Shown here: positions 57,102 to 64,000 of the stretch, in pieces
Numbering within the stretch: position 1 is the first letter of the stretch
How the letters are laid out: every line of letters starts with the position of its first letter
Assembly: GCA_965213525.1 (NCBI GenBank)
Contig: OZ243889.1
Coordinates: 2,480,001 to 2,544,000, forward strand
DNA length: 64,000 nucleotides
From: G965213525 sp965213525
GTDB lineage: Bacteria; Actinomycetota; Acidimicrobiia; Acidimicrobiales; Poriferisodalaceae
Reading direction: 5' to 3'
The notes under the pieces: generated by a model
Databases searched by the model: none
What the model was told of the DNA's origin: nothing
The model's input: the letters and a program-made list of their open reading frames with translations, nothing else
Position numbers and translations under genes: made by a program

Positions 57102-59216
57102 ATGCCCAACACCGGTGCCGCTGCGGCCGACCGAGCCGACCGAGCCGACCACGACCCCGCCGGGGGCCGCGACCTCCGTGAGCTGGCCGGCATCGTGGCC
57201 GCGGTCGACCGGTCCCAGGCTCTCATCGAGTTCGACCTGGACGGCACCATCCGGTCGGCCAACCAGAACTTCCTCGACCTCGTGGGGTACAGCGCTGAGG
57301 AGGTGGTCGGCCGGCACCACCGGATCTTCTGTGATCCCGAGTACGCGACCTCAGAGGAGTACGCCCAGTTCTGGGAGAAGATCTCGGCGGGGCTCCACCA
57401 CGCCGGCGAGTACAAGCGCTACGGCAAGGGTGGCGGCGAGATCTGGATCCAGGCCACCTACAACCCGATCCTGGGCGCAGACGGCGCCCCGGTCGGGGTC
57501 GTCAAGCTCGCCACCGACATCACCCAGCGCAAGCGCACGAACGACGAGGTCGGCGGGAAGATGGCCGCCGTCGACCGGGCGCAGGCCGTGGCCGAGTTCG
57601 ACCTGGCCGGCAAGCTCACCGGGGCCAACGACAACTTCTTGGACCTGATGGGATATCGCGCCGAGGAGATCATCGGCAAGCACCACCGCATGTTCTGCGA
57701 GGCCGACCTCGTCGACTCCTTCGAGTACCGGGAGTTCTGGGAGCGCCTCACCGCCGGTCGGTTCGAGTCCGGCGAGTACAAGCGCATCGGCAAGAACGGC
57801 AAGGAGGTCTGGATCCAGGCCACCTACAACCCGATCCTCGCCGACGACGGCACCCCCCTCAAGGTCGTCAAGTTCGCCACCGACGTCACCGCCGCCAAGC
57901 TCGCTGCCGCCGAGACCGACGGCAAGATGGCTGCTCTCGACCGGGCCCAGGCCGTCGTCGAGCTCGACCTGGACGGCACCGTCCTGGCGGCCAACGAGAA
58001 CTTCCTCAGGCTCCTGGGCTACTCAGCCGAAGAGGTCGTGGGCAAGCACCACCGCATGTTCTGTGATCCCGAGCACACCCAGACCGAGGCGTACCGGATG
58101 TTCTGGGAGCGCCTCGCTGCTGGTGACTTCGACTCCGGTGAGTACCAGCGCGTCACCAAGGACGGGCGGCCCGTGTGGATCCAGGCCACCTACAACCCGA
58201 TCCTCGACCTCGACGGCGAGCCGTTCAAGGTCGTCAAGTTCGCCACCGACGTCACCGAGACCAAGCTGCACAACGCCGAGGTCGTCAGCCGGATGCAGTC
58301 GGTGGATCGCAGCCAGGGCGTCATCGAGTTCGACCTCGAGGGCTACGTCCTCGCCGCCAACGACAACTTCCTCGCCGCCATCGGGTACTCACGGCGAGAG
58401 ATCGTCGGGCAGCACCACAGCACGCTGTGCACCGAGGAGTACAAGCGCTCCGAGGAGTACCGCGACTTCTGGCTGCGCCTCGCCAAGGGTGAGTTCATGA
58501 CAGGCCGCTTCCACCGTGTCGGCAAGTTTGGACGTGACGTCCACATCCAGGCCTCGTACAACCCCATCTTCGGCATGGACGGCGTGCCGACCAAGGTCAT
58601 CAAGTACGCCTATGACATCACCGTCCAGGTCGAGCGCGAGCGGCGCATCTCGGCGACGACCCACGCCATGACCGCAGCGGTCAACAACCTGGCCGGGTCG
58701 ATCGTCGCCATCGGCGAGAGCTCGACCTCGGCGACCGGCCTGGCCGCCCAGACCCAGAGCAACGCCAGCGAGGGACTCGAGGCCCTGCGAGCGGCCCTCG
58801 AGTCGATCGCTCGCATCGAGGAGTCGTCCCACGCCATCGGCGAGATCGTCCGGGTCATGGGCGACATCGCCAACCAGACCAACCTTTTGGCCTTCAACGC
58901 CTCGATCGAGGCAGCGCGAGCCGGCGAGCAGGGCGTCGGCTTCTCGATCGTCGCCGACGAGGTCCGCAAGCTCGCCGAGCGGTCCTCAGAGGCCGCTCGA
59001 GAGATCGGCAAGCTCGTCGAGGAATCGGCCAAGCGGGTTGCGCACGGCTCTGAGGTGTCAAGGGCGGCCGAGGACGCCTTCGACCGCATCGCCGACAGCG
59101 TCAGGAGCACGACCGAGGCGATCCGCACGATCTCTGAGGCCACCGGCGTCCAGCAGTCGGCCTCTGAGGAGGTCAACTCGCTGATCGGGGAGTTGGCCGG
59201 CAGCGATGTCAGCTGA
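57102..59216 (+). CDS. soluble methyl-accepting chemoreceptor with four PAS domains (BdlA-like)
   Basis: 704 aa, no membrane helix. Four PAS-PAC modules of exactly 122 residues (about 32-153, 154-275, 276-397, 398-519), each ending in WIQATYNPIL-type and VVKFATDVT-type segments. An MCP signalling hairpin with the conserved tip DIANQTNLLAFNASIEAARA follows (520-704). P. aeruginosa BdlA is a shorter two-PAS relative that senses redox and controls biofilm dispersal. ATG 57102 has a GGGGAG 8 nt upstream. The stop overlaps the CheW gene by 11 nt, so receptor and adaptor are co-translated. Confidence 0.92.
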   Translation: MPNTGAAAADRADRADHDPAGGRDLRELAGIVAAVDRSQALIEFDLDGTIRSANQNFLDLVGYSAEEVVGRHHRIFCDPEYATSEEYAQFWEKISAGLHHAGEYKRYGKGGGEIWIQATYNPILGADGAPVGVVKLATDITQRKRTNDEVGGKMAAVDRAQAVAEFDLAGKLTGANDNFLDLMGYRAEEIIGKHHRMFCEADLVDSFEYREFWERLTAGRFESGEYKRIGKNGKEVWIQATYNPILADDGTPLKVVKFATDVTAAKLAAAETDGKMAALDRAQAVVELDLDGTVLAANENFLRLLGYSAEEVVGKHHRMFCDPEHTQTEAYRMFWERLAAGDFDSGEYQRVTKDGRPVWIQATYNPILDLDGEPFKVVKFATDVTETKLHNAEVVSRMQSVDRSQGVIEFDLEGYVLAANDNFLAAIGYSRREIVGQHHSTLCTEEYKRSEEYRDFWLRLAKGEFMTGRFHRVGKFGRDVHIQASYNPIFGMDGVPTKVIKYAYDITVQVERERRISATTHAMTAAVNNLAGSIVAIGESSTSATGLAAQTQSNASEGLEALRAALESIARIEESSHAIGEIVRVMGDIANQTNLLAFNASIEAARAGEQGVGFSIVADEVRKLAERSSEAAREIGKLVEESAKRVAHGSEVSRAAEDAFDRIADSVRSTTEAIRTISEATGVQQSASEEVNSLIGELAGSDVS

Positions 59217-60750
59217 GCGCAGCTCCCCGGTCGACGTGAGCACCTCGCGCACCTTCGGCCTCGTGACGCTGGGCGCCATGGGTGTCGCCCTCCCGGTCTC
59301 GCTGCTGCGAGAGGTCGTCCCCTGCCCGGCGCAGCTGTCCATCGTGCCCGCGACCCGTCCCGAGGTGCTCGGCGCCATGGAGCTGCGTGGAGCCGTCGTC
59401 CCCATCGTCGACGTCCGGGCCGGGCTGGGTGCTGACACCGGCCGATCGTCGCACCAGGTCGTGGTCATCATTGCCGACGGCGAACGGGTGGTCGGGGTGC
59501 TGGCCGACGACGTCCGAGGCGTCATCCAGGTCGGCCCCCACGAGGTGTCTGACCTGCGAACCGGAGACGACACCTCGCTGCTGGTGGGCGCCTTCCTCGA
59601 CCGAGACGGCCAGGTGGTCAGCCTGCTGGACGCCGCCGGCATCCTCAGCTCCCCCGGGCTGCCGACGGTGCAGGACGCCGCATCGGGGGCGGCCCGCTCG
59701 GAGAGGGCGGGCCAGTCGACCAGCTCTCGCCGGCGGTACATGGTCGCCCGGTGCGGGACCCACGTGCTGGCCCTCGACGTGGCCCACGTGCACAGCACCA
59801 CGCCGTGGTCCGAGCCCGGGGAGTCGGTGCTCGCCGGTGACCTGTGCCTCGGCGTCACCGCCTACCGCCACGTCGAGATCCCCGTCATCGACCCGCTCGT
59901 CCTGCTCGGGCTGGGCCACCTCGACCCATCCGACGCCCGCTCCCACCTCGTGATGGAGCTCGAGGACGGCTTCGTCGCCCTGGCGCTCGGTGAGCTGCTC
60001 GACATCATCGCCCTCACCGACGACGAGGTCCCCCCGCTCGCCGGCGCCGGGTTCGCCCTTCGTCGTCCTGACCTCCTGGCCGGGGTGTCACACGACGACG
60101 GGCGCGGGTTGTGCTTCGTGCTCGACGGCAAGCAGATGGCAGCCGATCCCGACCTGGTGGCGCTGTCGTCGCTGAACACCGAGCTCGACGAGGCGGCTGA
60201 CGCCGCGCTGCACCCCACGGCGGCGGCCGTTCCTCATCTGGACGGACGCCCAGACGGCGAGCGAGTCGTGACGAGGGGCACCGCCCGAGCGGCCCACCTC
60301 GCCTTCGCCGCCGGAGCCGACGTCGCCGTCCCGCTCGACCAGATCGCCGAGATCCTGCCGCTGCCGACGACGACCACGCCCACCGCCGTCGGCGGGGCCG
60401 TCCTCGGCGTGTTCGTGCACCGCGACGAGACCGTGCCGCTCGTCAGCCTGCCCGTGCTGTTGGGCACCTGGGCGACGGCGAGCGCACCGACCTGCCTGCT
60501 GATGGTGGCTGTCGACGGCGGCCGCGTCGCCTTCGCCGTCGACAAGCTGCACACCGTCGGCCCGGTCACCTGGCGCCAGACCCGTGACGACGGCGCGGGC
60601 GGACACGACGGGACCTTCCACCGGCCGCTGATCCAGATCGGTGACCTCGAGCACCTGCGCCACGAGCTCGACCTGTGGTCTCTGGCCGTCGAGCTCGTGG
60701 GAACGCCGACGCCGCCGACACAGGATGCTGCGCTGTCCGGGGTGAGGTGA
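59206..60750 (+). CDS. triple CheW-domain adaptor protein
   Basis: 514 aa composed of three CheW-like domains (about 12-150, 172-330, 352-500). The first has VALPVSLLREVVPCP and AMELRGAVVPIVDVR, and the third ADVAVPLDQIAEILPLP with DETVPLVSLPVLLG. CheW links chemoreceptors to CheA; multi-CheW proteins may scaffold arrays. The ATG lies inside the receptor gene (11-nt overlap). No CheA is present in the window. Confidence 0.85.
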   Translation: MSAERSSPVDVSTSRTFGLVTLGAMGVALPVSLLREVVPCPAQLSIVPATRPEVLGAMELRGAVVPIVDVRAGLGADTGRSSHQVVVIIADGERVVGVLADDVRGVIQVGPHEVSDLRTGDDTSLLVGAFLDRDGQVVSLLDAAGILSSPGLPTVQDAASGAARSERAGQSTSSRRRYMVARCGTHVLALDVAHVHSTTPWSEPGESVLAGDLCLGVTAYRHVEIPVIDPLVLLGLGHLDPSDARSHLVMELEDGFVALALGELLDIIALTDDEVPPLAGAGFALRRPDLLAGVSHDDGRGLCFVLDGKQMAADPDLVALSSLNTELDEAADAALHPTAAAVPHLDGRPDGERVVTRGTARAAHLAFAAGADVAVPLDQIAEILPLPTTTTPTAVGGAVLGVFVHRDETVPLVSLPVLLGTWATASAPTCLLMVAVDGGRVAFAVDKLHTVGPVTWRQTRDDGAGGHDGTFHRPLIQIGDLEHLRHELDLWSLAVELVGTPTPPTQDAALSGVR

Positions 60751-60801
60751 CCGGCGAGGAACGGTCCTGTGGTGGTCGGGGATCCGACAGCCGCCAGGCG
60801 C

Positions 60802-61653
60802 TCAGCGCACGCAGCGGTTGGTCATCGAGCCGATGCCCTCGATCGTCGAGGTGATCACGTCGTGGGGTCTCAGGAACACCGGTGGTGTTCGGGCCGCCCC
60901 CACCCCGTCGGGGGTGCCGGTGAACACGACATCGCCCGGCTCCAACGTGCAGATCGACGACAGGTAGGCGATCAGGGCGGGCACGTCGAAGATCAACTTC
61001 GAGGTGCGACTCGACTGCCGCTCGTCGCCGTTCACCTCGCATCGGATCGCCAGGTCCCACGGGTCGTCGAGGCTGTCGAACGAGACGACGACCGGGCCCA
61101 TCGGCCCGTAGGTGTCCCGCGACTTGCCGAGATCGAAGTGCGGCGGCGTGGCCGCGAACTGCAGCGCACGATCAGAGACGTCCTGTCCGACGGTGAAGCC
61201 GGCGATGTGGTGCTGTGCGTCGTCGCGGTGGATGTCACGACCGGCAGCGCCGATGACCACGACCAGCTCGACCTCCCAGTCAGCCCGATCCGATCGCAGC
61301 TCGACGTCGCTGGCCGGACCGCTGAGGCAGCTCGGGAACTTCGTGAAGACCAGGGGGGTCTCAGGCGGCTCCCGCTCGGTCTCCTCGATGTGGTCGGCGT
61401 AGTTCAGCCCGACGGCGAAGCAGTTGCGGGGCCGGGGCACCGGCGGGCCGACGGCACCGGCCGTCAGCGCGTCATCCAGGTTGCCGCTCGCGTCCCGGCG
61501 CTCGGCCTCGGCCGCCAACCGGTGGAGCACCTCCACGTCGGCCAGCGCTCCCATCGGGTCGACCGGCCCACCGAGGGACTCGAGATCGTGCACACCGCCG
61601 CCGCTGTCGATCAGCGAGGCCCGTGACGCGATGTTGGCGAGTCGAAAGGTCAT
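60802..61653 (-). CDS. fumarylacetoacetate hydrolase family protein
   Basis: 283 aa. FAH core: GLNYADHIEETEREPPE, VFTKFPSCLSGP, metal ligands in DWEVELVVVIG, GFTVGQDVSDRALQF, DLGKSRDTYGPMGPVVV and GDVVFTGTPDGVGAA. Family members cleave or decarboxylate 2-oxo acids of aromatic or sugar breakdown; substrate unknown. ATG 61653 has AGGGGGG about 13 nt upstream; TAACGT at 61687-61692 (minus) is a likely -10. Confidence 0.88.
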   Translation of the reverse strand: MTFRLANIASRASLIDSGGGVHDLESLGGPVDPMGALADVEVLHRLAAEAERRDASGNLDDALTAGAVGPPVPRPRNCFAVGLNYADHIEETEREPPETPLVFTKFPSCLSGPASDVELRSDRADWEVELVVVIGAAGRDIHRDDAQHHIAGFTVGQDVSDRALQFAATPPHFDLGKSRDTYGPMGPVVVSFDSLDDPWDLAIRCEVNGDERQSSRTSKLIFDVPALIAYLSSICTLEPGDVVFTGTPDGVGAARTPPVFLRPHDVITSTIEGIGSMTNRCVR

Positions 61654-61831
61654 CTGGGCTGCGATCCCCCCTGTGGCGGCGGCGCCGACGTTAGGCCCCC
61701 GGTCGGCGTCGGCGCCTGGGCCTCGGTCGGGTCAAGGGCTCGGGTGGGCCGGGTACGTGGCCGGCTAGCTTCAGCCGCCGGACGAGCCGAAGGGCTCGGT
61801 TCGGCGCAGGCCAAGGCGGTAGGGGGGCATC

Positions 61832-62614
61832 GTGGCGGTGCGAGTCGACGACGACGGGCACGTCCGGGTGCTCACCATCGATCGTCCGGCGGTCCGCAAC
61901 GCCGTCGACGGTCCGACGGCGTCGCAGCTGTTCGACGCCTTCGTCGACTTCGACGCCGACGACGACCTCTCGGTCGCCGTGCTCACCGGGGCCGACGGCA
62001 CCTTCTGCGCCGGTGCTGACCTGACCGCCATCGCCGACGGGCGGGGCAACCGGGTCGGCGACGAGGGCGCCGATGCGATCGTGGGGACCCTCGGCCCCAT
62101 GGGCCCGACGCGCCTCGTGCTCGACAAGCCCGTCATCGCTGCGGTCGAGGGGTTCGCCGTGGCCGGCGGCCTCGAGCTCGCCGTGTGGTGCGACCTGCGG
62201 GTGGCGGCCGCTGACGCCACCTTCGGGGTGCTCTGCCGTCGGTGGGGCGTGCCACTGGTCGACGGGGGGACGATCCGCCTGCCCCGCCTGATCGGTGAGT
62301 CCCGCGCCGTTGACCTGATCCTCACCGGACGCGCGGTGGGGGCTGTGGAGGCCGAGGCGATCGGCCTGGTCAACCGGGTCACAGATCACGGCGCTGCGCT
62401 TCCCGCTGCCATCGAGCTCGCCGACGCCATCGCCGCGTTCCCCCAGCGATGCGTGCGCAGCGACCTGACCTCGGTGCGCACGGGGGCCGGCGCCAGCCTG
62501 GGTGAGGCGCTCGCCGCCGAGGCCCACATCGGGCTGTCCACGATCCGTTCGGGGGAGACCCACGCCGGCGCCACCCGCTTCGCCGAGGGCGCAGGCCGCC
62601 ACGGCGCCTTCTGA
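61832..62614 (+). CDS. enoyl-CoA hydratase/isomerase (crotonase) family protein
   Basis: 260 aa. Crotonase fold: RPAVRNAVDG, oxyanion-hole segment GTFCAGADLTAIAD, GFAVAGGLELAVWCDLRVAA with a Glu in the usual catalytic position, and GLVNRVTDHGAAL. Likely hydrates enoyl-CoA. GTG 61832 has GGGGGG 4 nt upstream. Located just before the putative selenoprotein and divergent from the FAH-family gene. Confidence 0.9.
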   Translation: MAVRVDDDGHVRVLTIDRPAVRNAVDGPTASQLFDAFVDFDADDDLSVAVLTGADGTFCAGADLTAIADGRGNRVGDEGADAIVGTLGPMGPTRLVLDKPVIAAVEGFAVAGGLELAVWCDLRVAAADATFGVLCRRWGVPLVDGGTIRLPRLIGESRAVDLILTGRAVGAVEAEAIGLVNRVTDHGAALPAAIELADAIAAFPQRCVRSDLTSVRTGAGASLGEALAAEAHIGLSTIRSGETHAGATRFAEGAGRHGAF

Positions 62615-62731
62615 TGCTTGCACCCGCCCGGTGTCTGTGAACCCCGCCGGCCCCGTGCTCCTGCGTCGATGAGCGACCTCGCGCGTCTCGGCTCCGAGGT
62701 GACCTCGTCCCCGAGCGGCAAGACTGGACCC

Positions 62732-63334
62732 ATGGACGACGCCGCGACCGCCCCCACCCGAACGCCGACACCCGCCGAGGCGGCCTGCCCGATCCCCCAG
62801 CCGCTGCTGCCCCCGGCCGAGCTGACCCCTGAGCTCACCGAGATGGTGGCCAAGGGCGTCGACGAGCGCTGGGTGCGCCAGCTCGGCCACGCCCCCGAGA
62901 TCCTCGTGGCCTGGACCAAGGCCTACTGGCCGTTCCTGTTCGGTGGGCGCATCGAGTCCCGCACCAAGGAGGTCGCCCGCCTCCGCATCGCCCAGCTGAA
63001 CGGCTGCCACTACTGACTGCACGGCCGCTTCGCCGACCGGTCCGGTCGGCCCCTGGTCACCGACGAGCTCGCCCACGCCGCCCAGACCGGCGAGGTCGAT
63101 GGCACGGAGTTCTCCGAGCGTGAGCGGCTCGCGGTCCGCTACGCCGAGCGGATGCACGAACACGCCGACACCCTCAGCGACGAGCTGCTGGCCGAGGTGC
63201 GCGCTGCGTTCGATGACGGCGAGTTCATCGAGCTCGGCTACGTCGTCGCCCAGTTCATCTCGATGGGCCAGTTCGTCCGGCTGCTCGGTGTGCCCAACCC
63301 CGACGTCATCAGCAGCGACGCCACCCCTGGCTAG
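62732..63334 (+). CDS. AhpD-like / carboxymuconolactone-decarboxylase-family protein with in-frame TGA, putative selenoprotein
   Basis: 200 aa if TGA 63014-63016 is read as selenocysteine (U95). Residues 1-94 contain KEVARLRIAQLNGCHY, ending in the first active-site Cys (C92). The TGA sits exactly where the family has the second Cys of CxxC, and the same frame continues for 105 codons (LHGRFADRSGRPLV, EFSERERLAVRYAERMHEHA, FIELGYVVAQFISMGQFVRL) to TAG 63332-63334. Such proteins act as thiol peroxidases or hydroperoxide reductases. A hairpin fitting a bacterial SECIS follows the TGA. ATG 62732 fits the domain start; ATG 62669 is an alternative. A nonsense mutation is the competing explanation. 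Confidence 0.72.
63017..63050 (+). promoter_or_regulatory. putative bacterial SECIS element
   Basis: Within the coding sequence after the TGA: a 7-bp stem GCCGACC (63032-63038) / GGTCGGC (63044-63050) closes the 5-nt loop GGTCC. The loop begins with G, 22 nt after the TGA, within the spacing known for bacterial SECIS hairpins. Confidence 0.6.
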
Positions 63335-63820
63335 CTAGCGACCGGTCACGCGGGCGGCGACGCCGGTGCCGGCGCCGAGGTCCCGCAGGGCGCTGGTCGC
63401 CGGGAAGAGGTGACGGGTCAAGAGGTCGCCGATCTCTGATCCCGTGAGCTCGAAGATGTCGCGCTCGTCGTGGGCGGCGACGCCGTCGACCGGGGACGAG
63501 CCGTCGTCGAGTCCACCGGCGTGGGCCATCGTCCACCGCGCGAACCGTCGGTGTTCGATCGGCTCGAAGCTCAACAGGTCGACACACGAGTGGCGGTCGT
63601 CGCACTGGATGCGCTCGAACACGGCCTCGATCGCCTCATGGGTGCCCTCGAGGACCTGGGCGAAGCACCCCCTGTGGAACATGAGGGCCCCCGTGACACC
63701 GACCGCGGCGTTGTTGCGTCGAGAGGTCCGGAGGATCTGGGCGACGTGGCCGTCGATCTCGGTCGGCGTGCCGATCAACTCGTTGCGGCTGATGTAGACG
63801 ATGCAGTGCAACGGGCTCAT
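63335..63820 (-). CDS. BLUF-domain blue-light sensor
   Basis: 161 aa. BLUF flavin domain at the N-terminus: LHCIVYISRNEL with the key Tyr, RRNNAAVGVTGALMFHRGCF with the Asn and a Gly-Phe turn, QVLEGTHEAIEAVFERI and RRFARWTMAHAG. FAD-binding photoreceptor. The last ~60 residues are an unassigned C-terminal extension. ATG 63820 has GGAGG 8 nt upstream and overlaps the stop of the EAL gene (ATGA). Light input could control the c-di-GMP phosphodiesterase encoded upstream. Confidence 0.92.
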   Translation of the reverse strand: MSPLHCIVYISRNELIGTPTEIDGHVAQILRTSRRNNAAVGVTGALMFHRGCFAQVLEGTHEAIEAVFERIQCDDRHSCVDLLSFEPIEHRRFARWTMAHAGGLDDGSSPVDGVAAHDERDIFELTGSEIGDLLTRHLFPATSALRDLGAGTGVAARVTGR

Positions 63821-64000
63821 GGTGCGGTCCTCCGTCGGTCGTCGATGGTGGCTTGGGGTCCAGGCGCCGACGGGGTTCGCTGGGTGGGCAGCGGCCGGCG
63901 CAGGAACGGCTCGATGTCTCCACAGGACATCGGCTTGGCGAAGAAGTAGCCCTGCACCTCCGAGCAGCCCTGCTCGACGAGCTCTCGGTAGTGCTCGTCG
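63817..64000 (-). CDS. EAL-domain protein, C-terminal end only (probable c-di-GMP phosphodiesterase)
   Basis: The last 60 codons of a gene that continues beyond the window edge. VEQGCSEVQGYFFAKPMSCG is the typical C-terminal end of EAL domains, followed by a Pro/Arg-rich tail. Catalytic residues lie outside the window. The stop overlaps the BLUF ATG by 4 nt. Confidence 0.85.
   Translation of the reverse strand, partial: DEHYRELVEQGCSEVQGYFFAKPMSCGDIEPFLRRPLPTQRTPSAPGPQATIDDRRRTAP

Noticed and set aside
62732..63016. Reading the AhpD-like gene as a finished 94-aa protein
   Set aside because: It would end in the middle of the active-site motif, leaving the downstream half of the domain in frame but without a start.
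61832..63334. Crotonase and AhpD-like gene as one operonic pathway
   Set aside because: About 117 nt lies between them and no shared substrate logic was visible; not claimed.

Overview
This is a high-GC (roughly 70% or more) bacterial chromosome segment, most likely from an actinomycete and possibly of class Acidimicrobiia. The signs are a dnaK-grpE-dnaJ-hspR-clpB heat-shock block with HAIR operators, an OmpR-type regulator with GlnR-like sites beside amt-glnB, a long actinobacterial-type LeuA, an EtfD-like membrane Fe-S reductase, many GTG starts, frequent 4-nt GTGA/ATGA gene overlaps and many apparently leaderless genes. No rRNA, CRISPR array, prophage or complete insertion sequence was found.

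Layout. 0.2-5.5 kb: mutA-mutB-meaB (methylmalonyl-CoA mutase and its GTPase). 5.5-6.9 kb: an accessory pocket with a MazF/PemK-like toxin, a tiny candidate antitoxin, a small AT-richer membrane protein and two gene relics. 6.9-9.8 kb: quinone oxidoreductase, metallo-beta-lactamase-fold hydrolase and D-2-hydroxyacid dehydrogenase in one overlapping unit. 10.3-13.2 kb: maf, a 5'-nucleotidase and a hipBA module with paired operators. 13.4-24.6 kb: alpha/beta hydrolase, F420/FMN oxidoreductase, glycogen phosphorylase divergent from leuA, acyl-CoA dehydrogenase, RDD protein, an ABC-2 exporter and an EamA transporter. 24.7-27.8 kb: TPP riboswitch followed by a thiamin-binding protein and thiXYZ. 27.8-29.0 kb: CheY, DUF983 and tRNA-Asp/tRNA-Phe. 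29.0-32.9 kb: pyrE, a coiled-coil protein, purA-purB. 33.0-39.5 kb: the chaperone block. 39.6-43.5 kb: gpmA, glnB, amt, GlnR-like regulator, cNMP-binding protein. 43.6-49.1 kb: EtfD-like reductase, DUF4349 lipoprotein, SDR, dcd. 49.1-54.8 kb: GH78-like glycosidase, tRNA-Gly, NAD-epimerase, membrane glycosyltransferase-like protein, DtxR regulator. 55.0-60.8 kb: Vps62-like membrane protein, four-PAS cytoplasmic chemoreceptor, triple CheW. 60.8-64.0 kb: FAH-family hydrolase, crotonase, an AhpD-like protein whose second active-site cysteine is replaced by an in-frame TGA, BLUF protein and the C-terminal end of an EAL protein.

How the genes work together. Acyl-CoA dehydrogenase, crotonase, EtfD-like reductase and methylmalonyl-CoA mutase fit a lifestyle that oxidises acyl-CoAs through propionyl/methylmalonyl-CoA. 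Nitrogen control (GlnR-like, amt, glnB), thiamin salvage under TPP control, purine synthesis and the HspR regulon are each local units with visible cis-elements. The distal 7 kb is signalling: a BdlA-like receptor, CheW scaffold, BLUF and EAL, pointing to redox/light input into chemotaxis-like and c-di-GMP output.

The most notable item is the AhpD-like gene at 62732-63334. It reads C-x-x-TGA where the family has C-x-x-C. The frame stays open through the rest of the domain, and a hairpin with a G-containing loop starts its loop 22 nt after the TGA, as expected for a bacterial selenocysteine insertion element.
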